From Pseudomonas brassicacearum (GTDB taxonomy: Bacteria; Pseudomonadota; Gammaproteobacteria; Pseudomonadales; Pseudomonadaceae), in the NCBI RefSeq assembly GCF_000585995.1, contig NZ_CP007410.1, forward strand, positions 3,437,430-3,501,429: 64,000 nt of DNA. Direction: 5' to 3'. Position numbers and translations under genes: made by a program. Positions 8,441 to 16,791 of this stretch are shown here, piece after piece (position 1 is the first letter of the stretch; each line of letters starts with the position of its first letter). The notes under the pieces are model-generated. The model saw nothing but the letters and a program-made list of their open reading frames with translations, did not search any database and had not been told where the DNA came from.

Positions 8441-9189
8441 CGATTGAACTGGCGGGCCTGGGCGCCCGTTATGGTAGCCGGGCGATTCTCGACGCAATCA
8501 CTACGCCGATGTTCTCCGGCGGTGAGGTGGTGGCGGTGGTTGGCCCCAATGCAGCCGGTAAATCAACGCTATTCAAGCGTATCGCGGGGCTGATCGACGG
8601 CCCCGGTCAGGTGCGGCTGGAAGGGTCGCGCAATGGTCTGGACGGCATCTGCTATATGCCGCAGAACCTCAACGCCAGTGCCCGGCTGACGGTCTACGAA
8701 TCGGTGCTGCTGGCCCGCAAGCAACGGGCACCGGGCTGGGTTGTGCAAACGGACGAACTGGAGATCGTGGACCGCACCCTCGAATCCCTTGGCATCAGCG
8801 ACCTGTCGTTTCGCAACCTGGGTGAGTTGAGTGGCGGGCAGCAGCAACTGGTGTCCATCGCACAGACCCTGGTGCGCGAACCCGAAGTGTTGCTGATGGA
8901 TGAACCCACCAGCGCCCTGGACATGCGCCGTCAGGTCCAGGTCCTGGCGTTCATGCGCGCCCTTGCCCGCCAACACGCAATCATTGTGTTCATCGCCCTC
9001 CACGACCTGAACCAGGCGCTGCGCTTTGCCGACCAGGTGCTGGTCATCGCCCAGGGCACCCTGCAAGGCAGCGGCCCGAGTGAAGAGGTGATCACCGAGC
9101 AGATGCTGCGCACGGTGTATCGGGTCCAGGCCCGGATCGAGCAGTGTTCGAGGGGGGAGCGGCACATTATTGTGGATGATGTGGTTTGA
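8434..9189 (+). CDS. Siderophore ABC transporter ATPase (FecE-like)
   Basis: A 251-residue ATPase. Walker A GPNAAGKST, signature LSGGQQQLVSIAQTL, Walker B VLLMDEPTSALD and switch histidine ALHDLNQAL are intact. It energises the FecCD-type permease encoded just upstream. It is the last gene of the uptake operon; a REP pair follows. Confidence 0.95.
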   Translation: MVTIELAGLGARYGSRAILDAITTPMFSGGEVVAVVGPNAAGKSTLFKRIAGLIDGPGQVRLEGSRNGLDGICYMPQNLNASARLTVYESVLLARKQRAPGWVVQTDELEIVDRTLESLGISDLSFRNLGELSGGQQQLVSIAQTLVREPEVLLMDEPTSALDMRRQVQVLAFMRALARQHAIIVFIALHDLNQALRFADQVLVIAQGTLQGSGPSEEVITEQMLRTVYRVQARIEQCSRGERHIIVDDVV

Positions 9190-9204
9190 GGGCTGTAACC
9201 GAAT

Positions 9205-9339
9205 CCTGTGGCGAGGGAGCTTGCTCGCGCTCGACTGCGCAGCAGTCGTAAATCGGACAATGCGGTATGACTGAAAGGTCGCGTTGCCTGCGTTGGGGCT
9301 GCTTCGCAGCCCAGCGGGAGCAAGCTTCCTCGCCACAGG
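9205..9339. repeat. REP-like inverted pair (GGCGAGGGAGCTTGCTC type)
   Basis: CCTGTGGCGAGGGAGCTTGCTC at the left is matched by an inverted GAGCAAGCTTCCTCGCCACAGG at the right, enclosing a shorter GGGCTGCTTCGCAGCCC palindrome. The same core recurs at 11968-12058. This is the arrangement of Pseudomonas REP doublets in intergenic DNA. It lies after the fec-like operon and may also help end transcription. Confidence 0.8.
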
Positions 9340-9454
9340 GAATTCAGGTGCCTGGAAGGGAGCGAACTATCGAGCAGTCGCAGCCCACCGTCATTATGGG
9401 TAACATACCGGCCTTCCCGCAGCCCTTCTGCGACCTGCCGAATAAGCCTATTCC

Positions 9455-10234
9455 ATGCCTTTTGAACTCAGCGTTGATCTCACCACCCTCGCTATCCTTG
9501 CCGTTGTCGCCTTCATTGCCGGTTTCATCGATGCCATTGCCGGAGGTGGCGGCCTGCTGACCACGCCCGCCCTGCTGACGGCCGGCCTGCCGCCCCATCT
9601 GGTCCTGGGCACCAACAAGCTCAGCTCGACCTTCGGCTCGGCCACGGCCAGTTTCACCTTCTACAAGCGCAAGCTGTTCCATCCCCGGCAATGGACCCAT
9701 GCCCTCGTCGGCACGCTGGTGGGTGCCCTGGCCGGCGCAATCGTCGCCCATTACCTGCCTGCCGAATGGCTGAACAAAATGTTGCCGGTGATCGTCTTCG
9801 CCTGCGGCCTGTACCTGTTGTTCGGCGGCACGCCCAAGGCGCCGCTGGACAGCGACGCACCGATCAAAAAGACCTGGCAATCGACCCAGGGCTTCAGCCT
9901 GGGTTTCTACGACGGTGTGGCCGGCCCTGGCACGGGTGCGTTCTGGACGGTCAGCAGCCTGCTGCTCTACCCCATCGACCTGGTCAAGGCCAGCGGCGTG
10001 GCCCGTAGCATGAACTTCGTCAGCAACATTGCGGCGCTGTCGGTGTTCATCTTCTCGGGACAGGTGGACTGGATCATCGGCCTGAGCATGGGCCTGTCGG
10101 TGATGGTCGGCGCGTTCTTCGGTGCCCGCACCGCCATCAGCGGCGGTGCCAAGTTCATCCGACCAGTGTTCATCACCGTGGTCCTGGGCCTGACCGTGCG
10201 CCTAGCCTGGCAGCACTGGTTCAGCGCGGCCTAG
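9455..10234 (+). CDS. TSUP (TauE/SafE, YfcA-like) membrane transporter
   Basis: A 259-residue inner-membrane protein with 7-8 hydrophobic segments. The family's duplicated glycine motifs are visible: [22 protein letters not shown] near the N-terminus and [15 protein letters not shown] in the second half. TSUP proteins move sulfur- or carbon-containing anions; the substrate here is not known. Its last 33 nt overlap the 3' end of the convergent nudC gene. Confidence 0.88.
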   Translation: MPFELSVDLTTLAILAVVAFIAGFIDAIAGGGGLLTTPALLTAGLPPHLVLGTNKLSSTFGSATASFTFYKRKLFHPRQWTHALVGTLVGALAGAIVAHYLPAEWLNKMLPVIVFACGLYLLFGGTPKAPLDSDAPIKKTWQSTQGFSLGFYDGVAGPGTGAFWTVSSLLLYPIDLVKASGVARSMNFVSNIAALSVFIFSGQVDWIIGLSMGLSVMVGAFFGARTAISGGAKFIRPVFITVVLGLTVRLAWQHWFSAA

Positions 10235-11032
10235 TCGTCGCGCCACATAAAGGTCGATCAGGTAGCGAGCGATGGAGCGCGAGGCCGGCAACGGCGGCAG
10301 GTGGTGGACGTTGAACCACTGGGCGTCCTCGATTTCATCTTCCTGGGGCACGATGTCGCCACTGGCGTATTCAGCGTGAAAGCCCAGCATCATCGAATGG
10401 GGAAACGGCCAGCACTGGCTGCCCATGTACTGGATGTTCTTCACCTCGATGCTGACTTCTTCGCGTACCTCGCGAATCAGACAATCCTCCGCCGACTCGC
10501 CCGGCTCGGCAAACCCGGCCAGGGTGCTGTAGACGCCCGTGACGAAACGTGGCGAACGGGCCAGCAGGACTTCATCGCCGCGGGTGATCAGCACGATCAT
10601 GCTCGGCGAAATCCGCGGGTAATGCCGCAAATCGCAGGCATCACAGTACATGGCCCGCTCCAGCGGAATCTGGCCCATGCGCTTGCCGCAACTGCCGCAG
10701 AAACGATGCTCCCGGGCCCAGGTGCCGATCTGCGCCGCGTAGCCCAGCACTTTGTACAGCGTGTGGTCGTCCTCGAGCATGAAGGCCCGCAGGCCTTTCC
10801 AGTTGCAACCGGGGATGTCCAGGGGACTGTGCAGTTCCAGCAGGTAGACCGGCTCGCCATCCAGGTGGCCAATGCCGTGCTCGGCGAGGATCGACAGGTC
10901 CTGGCGCTTGAGCCAGTCGCGGGGAAACAGCGCGCCGTTGTCATCGAACAGAAAGCCTTCCGGGCTGCGGGCCACGGCCCAGCCGCCAGGAAGATCGGTA
11001 TCGAGTACTGCGGTGGTCCAGCGTGAAATCAT
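10202..11032 (-). CDS. nudC: NADH/NAD+ pyrophosphatase NudC (RNA deNADding)
   Basis: A 276-residue Nudix enzyme that cleaves NAD(H) to NMN(H) and AMP and removes NAD caps from RNA. A four-cysteine zinc ribbon (CGSC, then CDAC) lies around residues 113-133. The Nudix box [21 protein letters not shown] is complete. The NudC marker motif is present as SQCWPFPHS, with Cys where the family normally has Pro (SQPWPFPxS). It starts 6 nt after the stop of the isomerase gene, so the two probably share a transcript. Confidence 0.93.
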   Translation of the reverse strand: MISRWTTAVLDTDLPGGWAVARSPEGFLFDDNGALFPRDWLKRQDLSILAEHGIGHLDGEPVYLLELHSPLDIPGCNWKGLRAFMLEDDHTLYKVLGYAAQIGTWAREHRFCGSCGKRMGQIPLERAMYCDACDLRHYPRISPSMIVLITRGDEVLLARSPRFVTGVYSTLAGFAEPGESAEDCLIREVREEVSIEVKNIQYMGSQCWPFPHSMMLGFHAEYASGDIVPQEDEIEDAQWFNVHHLPPLPASRSIARYLIDLYVARRLGRAEPVLPG

Positions 11033-11038
11033 GGTCAG

Positions 11039-11851
11039 TCAATCCAGAAATTCGGGTTTCTGTTTGCTCATATGGGCGGCCATGGCCACGCGAAGGTCGG
11101 TCGATTGCAGCATGGCGGCGTTCCACGTAGCGACGTATTCCAGCCCGTCGTCGATGCTGTGGTCGCGCATGTAGCTGATCATGGCCTTGGTGCCGGTCAC
11201 TGCAATCGGCGACTTCGCGGCGATGTCCCGGGCGATGCCCATTACACCGTCGAGCAGGCTGGCGGCATCACTGTAGACACGATTGACCAGGCCGATGCTG
11301 CGCGCTTCGTCGGCACCAAAGGTGCGCCCCGTATAAGCGAGTTCACGCAGCATGCCGTCCCCGATGATCCGGGGCAAGCGTTGCAATGTGCCAACATCGG
11401 CAGCCATGCCGATATCGATTTCCTTGATGGAGAACTGGGCATCCTCGGCGGCGTAGCGCATGTCGCAGGCTGAAACCAGGTCGATGGCCCCGCCCAGGCA
11501 ATAGCCCTGGATGGCTGCGAGCACGGGTTTGCGGCAATTGTCCACGGCGTTGAACGAGGCTTGCAGTTGCAGGATCTTGCGCCGCAACAGGCGTGCGTTG
11601 CGGCCGACGTCCTTGCCCAGTTCATTGGCCACCCCGGCCAGCATCATCAGGTCGATGCCGGAGGAAAAATGCTTGCCGGCACCGCTGAGCACCACCACCC
11701 GCACCGCGTCGGTGTCATCGATCCATTGGAAAATCTCGATGATCTCGGTCCAGAACGCGGCGTTCATCGCGTTGATCTTTTCCGGTCGATTGATCTGCAC
11801 ATGGGCGATGTTGTCTGCAAGTTCGACGTTGAACGCTTGATATTGTGCCAT
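11039..11851 (-). CDS. Crotonase-family delta3,5-delta2,4-dienoyl-CoA isomerase
   Basis: A 270-residue crotonase-fold enzyme. The oxyanion-hole segments HFSSGIDL and GYCLGGAIDLVSACDMRYA are visible. The trio of acids that defines dienoyl-CoA isomerases (ECH1 type) appears in order: Asp in GGAIDL, Glu in SIKEIDIG and Asp in AADVGTLQRLP. It would act in beta-oxidation of unsaturated fatty acids. Shine-Dalgarno AGGAT stands before the ATG. nudC lies downstream. A plain enoyl-CoA hydratase is less likely because of the AADVG motif. Confidence 0.87.
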   Translation of the reverse strand: MAQYQAFNVELADNIAHVQINRPEKINAMNAAFWTEIIEIFQWIDDTDAVRVVVLSGAGKHFSSGIDLMMLAGVANELGKDVGRNARLLRRKILQLQASFNAVDNCRKPVLAAIQGYCLGGAIDLVSACDMRYAAEDAQFSIKEIDIGMAADVGTLQRLPRIIGDGMLRELAYTGRTFGADEARSIGLVNRVYSDAASLLDGVMGIARDIAAKSPIAVTGTKAMISYMRDHSIDDGLEYVATWNAAMLQSTDLRVAMAAHMSKQKPEFLD

Positions 11852-11967
11852 GGCAGTGATCCTTTACCGGCTGAAAAGAGGCCTGAACTATAGCAAGTCG
11901 GCACGACAGGTCGTAGACAGTGCATCGGCCAAAAGCGGGACTGCTCGCCTTTCATGAAGATCGACCC

Positions 11968-12058
11968 GTGGCGAGGGAGCTTGCTCCCGCTGGGCTGCGC
12001 AGCGGCCCCAATTTTTGTGAGCGCTTCGCACTCAAGCGGGAGCAAGCTCCCTCGCCAC
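11968..12058. repeat. REP-like inverted pair (GGCGAGGGAGCTTGCTC type)
   Basis: GTGGCGAGGGAGCTTGCTCCCGC (from 11968) is inverted at the right end as GCGGGAGCAAGCTCCCTCGCCAC. It is the same subfamily as the pair at 9205-9339 and lies between the isomerase promoter region and the 3' end of opmB. Confidence 0.8.
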
Positions 12059-12105
12059 AAATGCATCTCGGCTCTAAAACCGTGCAGCATTACCGGCTCG
12101 ACGGA

Positions 12106-13581
12106 TTACTCATCCGTCTTTAGCTGCCCATCCCAACCCCCACCCAGCGCCGCAATCAATTGCACACTGGCAATCAACCGGCTCTGTTGCAGGCTCAGCA
12201 CGCTGCGTTCGTTGCTCAAGGCAGTGGCCTGGACGGTCACCACATCGAGGTAGGCAATCAATCCGGCCTTGTACTGGTTCTGCGTCAGGCGCAGGGACTC
12301 ACGGGCGGCATCGAGGGCTTCCTGGCGCACGCGGGCTTCGTCTTCCAGCACTTTGAGCTGGATCATGTAGTTTTCCACCTCGCGAAAACCGTCGAGCACG
12401 GTCTGGCGATAGGTGGCCACGGTCTGGTCGTAGGCGGCGACGCTGCGGTCGACTTCCGCCGAACGCTGGCCGCCATCGAATAGCGTCATCGCCAGTTGCG
12501 GCCCCACCGACCAGAAACGGTTCGGCACGCTCACCCAATTATCGTAGGTACTGCTGCTGTAGCCGCCACTGAGGCTCAGGGTCAGGTCCGGATAATAGGC
12601 GGCCTTGGCCACGCCGATGTTGGCGTTGGCGGCCATCACCGAGCGTTCGGCCGAAGCGATGTCCGGCCGCCGCTCGAGCAGTTGCGAAGGCAGCGCCACC
12701 GGGATCTGCGGCAACGAAGGGATGTCCTCGGTTTCGGCCAGGTTGAATTCGGCCGGTGGCAGGCCCATGAGCACGGCGATGGCATTTTCGAACTGGGCCC
12801 GTTGCCAGATCAGGTCGATCAGGTCGCCCTGGGTGGTCTTGAGCTGGGTCTGCGCCTGGGCCACCGCGTCCTTGCCGGACACACCCGCGCGGTACTGGTT
12901 TTCGGTCATCTTCAACGAGCGCTGATAGTTGTCGACGGTGGTCTGCAACAGGCGTTTCTGTTCATCGATTACCCGCAATTGCAGGTAGTTCTGCACCAGC
13001 TCCGACTGCTGGCTCAGGCGCATCGCGGCGAGGTCGGCGAAACTCGCTTGTGCGCTGGCCTCATCGGCTTCCAGCGTCCGACGCAACTTGCCCCAGACGT
13101 CCGCCTCCCAGCTGACCCCGGCCTGGGCACTGTAGGTGTCGCGGATCCCGCTGGCCGAGCTGCTCAAGCTCGAACTGCTGCTGCCGGTGCCCTGGCTGGA
13201 GCGGTTCTTGCCGACGGTCAGGTCCACCGTTGGGAAAAAGGCCCCACGGGCACTGCGCACCAGCGCCCGGACCTGACGGTACTGGGCTTCGGCCTGGGCC
13301 ACGGTCTGGTTGGAGGCGTTGAGCTGCGCTACCAGGCCATTGAGCTGCGCGTCACCGTACAGTTCCCACCAGGCACCACGGGCCAAGGCGTCACTGGGGT
13401 TGGCCTGTCGCCAGCCTTGGGCCTCCTTGTACTGCACCGGCGCGGCGGCGGGCGGGCGCTGGTAATCCGGGCCGATGGCGCAGGCGCTGAGCAAGGCCAC
13501 GCACAATGCCAGGCTCAGCGTTCGCGAGCCTCGGGCGGTCATCAGCGCGGCGACAAGGTTGGAAAGCGAACGGTCGGTCAT
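12106..13581 (-). CDS. opmB: Outer-membrane efflux lipoprotein OpmB
   Basis: A 491-residue NodT/OprM-type channel. Lipobox LLSAC gives the acylated Cys about 35 residues in. The body then begins AIGPDYQRPPA, as in the family. Two OEP repeats with long coiled-coil segments follow (SNQTVAQAEAQYRQVRALVRSARG and a later copy). It would form the TolC-like exit duct for MuxABC. Its start overlaps the muxC stop by 4 nt (ATGA). Confidence 0.9.
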   Translation of the reverse strand: MTDRSLSNLVAALMTARGSRTLSLALCVALLSACAIGPDYQRPPAAAPVQYKEAQGWRQANPSDALARGAWWELYGDAQLNGLVAQLNASNQTVAQAEAQYRQVRALVRSARGAFFPTVDLTVGKNRSSQGTGSSSSSLSSSASGIRDTYSAQAGVSWEADVWGKLRRTLEADEASAQASFADLAAMRLSQQSELVQNYLQLRVIDEQKRLLQTTVDNYQRSLKMTENQYRAGVSGKDAVAQAQTQLKTTQGDLIDLIWQRAQFENAIAVLMGLPPAEFNLAETEDIPSLPQIPVALPSQLLERRPDIASAERSVMAANANIGVAKAAYYPDLTLSLSGGYSSSTYDNWVSVPNRFWSVGPQLAMTLFDGGQRSAEVDRSVAAYDQTVATYRQTVLDGFREVENYMIQLKVLEDEARVRQEALDAARESLRLTQNQYKAGLIAYLDVVTVQATALSNERSVLSLQQSRLIASVQLIAALGGGWDGQLKTDE

Positions 13582-16500
13582 AGCGGAGTTTCCAGGGCAG
13601 CGTCAGTGCGCACACCGCGCCAGCGGTTGAAGCGATGGCGCAGTTTATCGAGATACAGGTAAACCACCGGAGTGGTGTAAAGGGTCAGGACCTGGCTGAA
13701 CACCAGACCGCCGATGATGGTCAGGCCCAGCGGCCGGCGCATCTCCGAACCTTCGGCGGCCCCCAGTAATAGCGGCAAGGCGCCAAGGATTGCCGCCAGC
13801 GTGGTCATCAGGATCGGGCGCAGCCGCAGCAGGCAAGCACTGCGGATCGACTCCAACGGCGTCTGACCGCCACGCTCCAGCTGCAGCGCCAGGTCGATCA
13901 TCAGGATCGCGTTTTTCTTCACCACGCCAATCAGCAGGAACAGCCCCAACAAGGAGATCAGGCTGAACTCGCCGCCCAGGGCATAGATCGACAGCAACGC
14001 ACCGACCCCGGCCGACGGCAAGGTGGACAGGATGGTCAGCGGATGAATGTAGCTTTCGTACAGCACACCCAGCACCAGGTACACCGCCAGCAACGCCCCG
14101 AGGATCATGAACGGCTGGCTCTTCTGGGTGGCGGCGAATGCGTCGGCAGTGCCGGCCATTTTCGCGATGACATCCTCGGGCAGGCCGACTTTGGCGATGG
14201 CCCGTTCGATGGCGGCGGTGCCCTGCTCCACCGTCACGCCTTCGGCCATGTCGAAGGAGATACCCTCGGAAGCGAACTGGCCCTCGTGGCTGACCCGGTC
14301 GTCCTCCAGACTGTTTTCATAATGGGCAATGGCCGACAGTGGCACCCGCGCCCCGTCGGCGGTAATCACCTGGACCTGCTCGAGGGTCTTGGGGTCTTGG
14401 GCGTACTTGGGATTGACCTCCATCACCACCTGATACTGGTTGAGGCTGTCGTAGATGGTGGAAATCTGCCGCTGGCTGTAGGCGTTGTTCAGCACGGTGG
14501 TGACCATGTCCATGTCGATGCCCAGGCGCTTGGCCTGGTCGCGGTCCACCACCAGCGTCACCTGCTGGGCGCCACCGCCGTCCCGGGCGTCGATGGCGGT
14601 CAGTTCCGGCAACGCCCGGAAAGCCGCCACCACCTTGGGATACCACGTGCGCAGGGAGGCCAGGTCACCGCTCTGGAGGATGTAGGAATATTGCGAGGTG
14701 GTCTGCTCGCGGCCACCGCCAAACTGCAGGTCCTGGTCGGCCATCAGCATCAATTGGCCACCGGGGACCTTGGGCATTTCCTTGCGCAGGCGTTCGATGA
14801 CTTTCTGCGCGGAAATCCCGCGTTCCTTGATCGGTTTGAGACGCACCAGCATGAAGGCATTGTTGGTGCCGTTGTTGCCACCGATGAAACCGGCGACGCT
14901 CTGTACCGCCTCATCCTTGAGCACGGCGCGGCGAAAGATTTCCATCTTCGGTTGCATCACATTGAACGACAGCCCGTCGTCGCCGCGCACGAAGCCGATC
15001 AGTTGCCCGGTGTCCTGCTGCGGCATGAAGGTTTTCGGCACCACCACGTACAGCGCGACGTTCACGCCGATGGTCACCAACAGGCTCAGCAAGGTCAGGC
15101 GCCGATGGCGCAGCACCCAATCCAGGCTGGTGGCATAACCACGGACCATCCGCTCATTGAGGCCCTGGCTCCAGCGCTGCAAGCGGTTCTCCTGCCCCGG
15201 CACGTGGGGCTTGAGCCAACGGGCACAGAGCATCGGCGTGAGGGTCAGCGAAACCACCAGCGAGACCACGATGGAAGCCGCCAGGGTGATGGAGAACTCA
15301 CGGAACAGACTCTCGATGATCCCGCCCATGAACAGGATCGACAGGAACACCGCCACCAGCGAGACGTTCATCGACAGCAACGTAAAGCCGACTTCTTCGG
15401 CGCCCAGGTAAGCTGCCTTCATCGGCGGTACGCCTTCGTCGATGTGCCGGGAAATGTTCTCCAGCACCACGATGGCGTCGTCCACCACCAACCCGGTTGC
15501 CAGGATCAACGCCATCAGCGACAGGTTGTTCAAGGAGAAGCCGTAGAGGTACATCACCGCGAAGGTGCCCACCAGCGACACCGGCACCGCCAGGGTCGGG
15601 ATCAACGAGGCGCGGAAGTTGCCGAGGAACAGGAACACCACCAGCACCACCAGGGCCACGGCGATCAGCAAGGTCATTTCCGCTTCATGCAGGGTGGCCT
15701 TGATCACCGGCGAACGGTCCATCGCCAGGTTCAGCTTGACGCTGGCCGGCAACACCGCCTGCAACGCCGGCAACTGGGCCTTGATCTCGTTGACCGTCTC
15801 GATGATGTTGGCCCCGGCCTGGCGGTTGATCACCAACAGCACGGCGGCATCGTTATTGAAGAAACCGCTGTTGTAACGGTCCTCGACGCTGTCGGTGACT
15901 TTCGCCACGTCCTTGAGCCGCAGCACCGAGCCGTCCTGGTAGCGGATGATGAGTGTTTCGTAGTCCTTGGCTTTCTCCAGCTGGTCGTTGGCCTGGACCT
16001 GCCACATGCGCCGGTCGTCCTCCACCGAACCCTTGGGCCGGCGCACGTTGCTATCGGCAATGGCGGTGCGCACATCGTCCAGGGCCACGCCGTACTGGTT
16101 GAGCAATTGCGGTTCCAGCTCGATGCGGACTGCTGGCAGGGAGCTGCCGCCGATCTGCACCTCACCGACACCCGACACCTGGGACAGGCTTTGGGACAGG
16201 ATGGTGGAAGCCAGGTCGTAGAGCTGGCCTTTTTCCAACACGTCCGAGGTCAGCGACAGCACCATGATCGGCGCCTGGGACGGGTTGACCTTCTTGTAGG
16301 TGGGCATGCTGCGCATGCCGCTGGGCAACAGATTGCGCGAGGCATTGATGGCCGCCTGCACTTCCCGGGCAGCGCCGTTGATGTCACGGTCCAGGTCAAA
16401 CTGCAGGATGACGCGGGTAGAACCCTGGCTGGAGCGGCTGCTCATGGTGTTGACCCCGGCGATGGCGCCGAAGGACCGCTCAAGGGGCGTTGCCACCGTC

Positions 16501-16682
16501 GAAGCCATCACCTCAGGGCTGGCCCCGGGCAAGTTGGCCTGGACCACGATCACCGGGAAATCCATCTGCGGCAGCGGTGAAACCGGCAACAGGCCGAAAC
16601 ACACGCCGCCGAGCAGCATGATGGCGAAGCTCAGGAGCATGGTTGCCACGGGGCGGCGGATGAAGGGGCCGGAGAGGTTCAT
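13578..16682 (-). CDS. muxC: RND efflux pump inner-membrane subunit MuxC (MdtC-like)
   Basis: A 1034-residue RND transporter. It begins MNLSGPFIRRPVATMLL, the usual RND first helix. The large periplasmic loops and the TM4 proton-relay aspartates (GLVVDDAIVVLENI) are present. The ATG at 16682 is chosen; the frame runs 17 residues further upstream without RND similarity. MuxB and MuxC are paralogs that work together as a heteromeric pump. A 109-bp gap containing an interspersed repeat separates it from muxB, unlike the ATGA overlaps elsewhere in the operon. Confidence 0.93.
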   Translation of the reverse strand: MNLSGPFIRRPVATMLLSFAIMLLGGVCFGLLPVSPLPQMDFPVIVVQANLPGASPEVMASTVATPLERSFGAIAGVNTMSSRSSQGSTRVILQFDLDRDINGAAREVQAAINASRNLLPSGMRSMPTYKKVNPSQAPIMVLSLTSDVLEKGQLYDLASTILSQSLSQVSGVGEVQIGGSSLPAVRIELEPQLLNQYGVALDDVRTAIADSNVRRPKGSVEDDRRMWQVQANDQLEKAKDYETLIIRYQDGSVLRLKDVAKVTDSVEDRYNSGFFNNDAAVLLVINRQAGANIIETVNEIKAQLPALQAVLPASVKLNLAMDRSPVIKATLHEAEMTLLIAVALVVLVVFLFLGNFRASLIPTLAVPVSLVGTFAVMYLYGFSLNNLSLMALILATGLVVDDAIVVLENISRHIDEGVPPMKAAYLGAEEVGFTLLSMNVSLVAVFLSILFMGGIIESLFREFSITLAASIVVSLVVSLTLTPMLCARWLKPHVPGQENRLQRWSQGLNERMVRGYATSLDWVLRHRRLTLLSLLVTIGVNVALYVVVPKTFMPQQDTGQLIGFVRGDDGLSFNVMQPKMEIFRRAVLKDEAVQSVAGFIGGNNGTNNAFMLVRLKPIKERGISAQKVIERLRKEMPKVPGGQLMLMADQDLQFGGGREQTTSQYSYILQSGDLASLRTWYPKVVAAFRALPELTAIDARDGGGAQQVTLVVDRDQAKRLGIDMDMVTTVLNNAYSQRQISTIYDSLNQYQVVMEVNPKYAQDPKTLEQVQVITADGARVPLSAIAHYENSLEDDRVSHEGQFASEGISFDMAEGVTVEQGTAAIERAIAKVGLPEDVIAKMAGTADAFAATQKSQPFMILGALLAVYLVLGVLYESYIHPLTILSTLPSAGVGALLSIYALGGEFSLISLLGLFLLIGVVKKNAILMIDLALQLERGGQTPLESIRSACLLRLRPILMTTLAAILGALPLLLGAAEGSEMRRPLGLTIIGGLVFSQVLTLYTTPVVYLYLDKLRHRFNRWRGVRTDAALETPL

Positions 16683-16692
16683 GGGCGACAGC

Positions 16693-16785
16693 CCCAAGCT
16701 TCGAGCGGCAAGCGGCAAGCTAAAGGCGCGCACTGTAGCTGCTTTTCTCTTGCAGCTTGTAGCTTGCTGCTTGAAGCTACGCTCG
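16693..16785. repeat. Interspersed AGCTTGCAGC-type inverted repeat inside mux operon
   Basis: The muxB-muxC gap is almost filled by an imperfect palindrome: AAGCTTCGAGCGGCAAGCGG on the left and CTTGCAGCTTGTAGCTTGCT, then GCTTGAAGCT, on the right. Runs of AGCTTG(C/T)AGC of this kind are scattered in pseudomonad genomes. It could form a stem-loop in the mRNA and alter the MuxB:MuxC ratio, which is inference. Confidence 0.7.
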
Positions 16786-16791
16786 CCGCCG

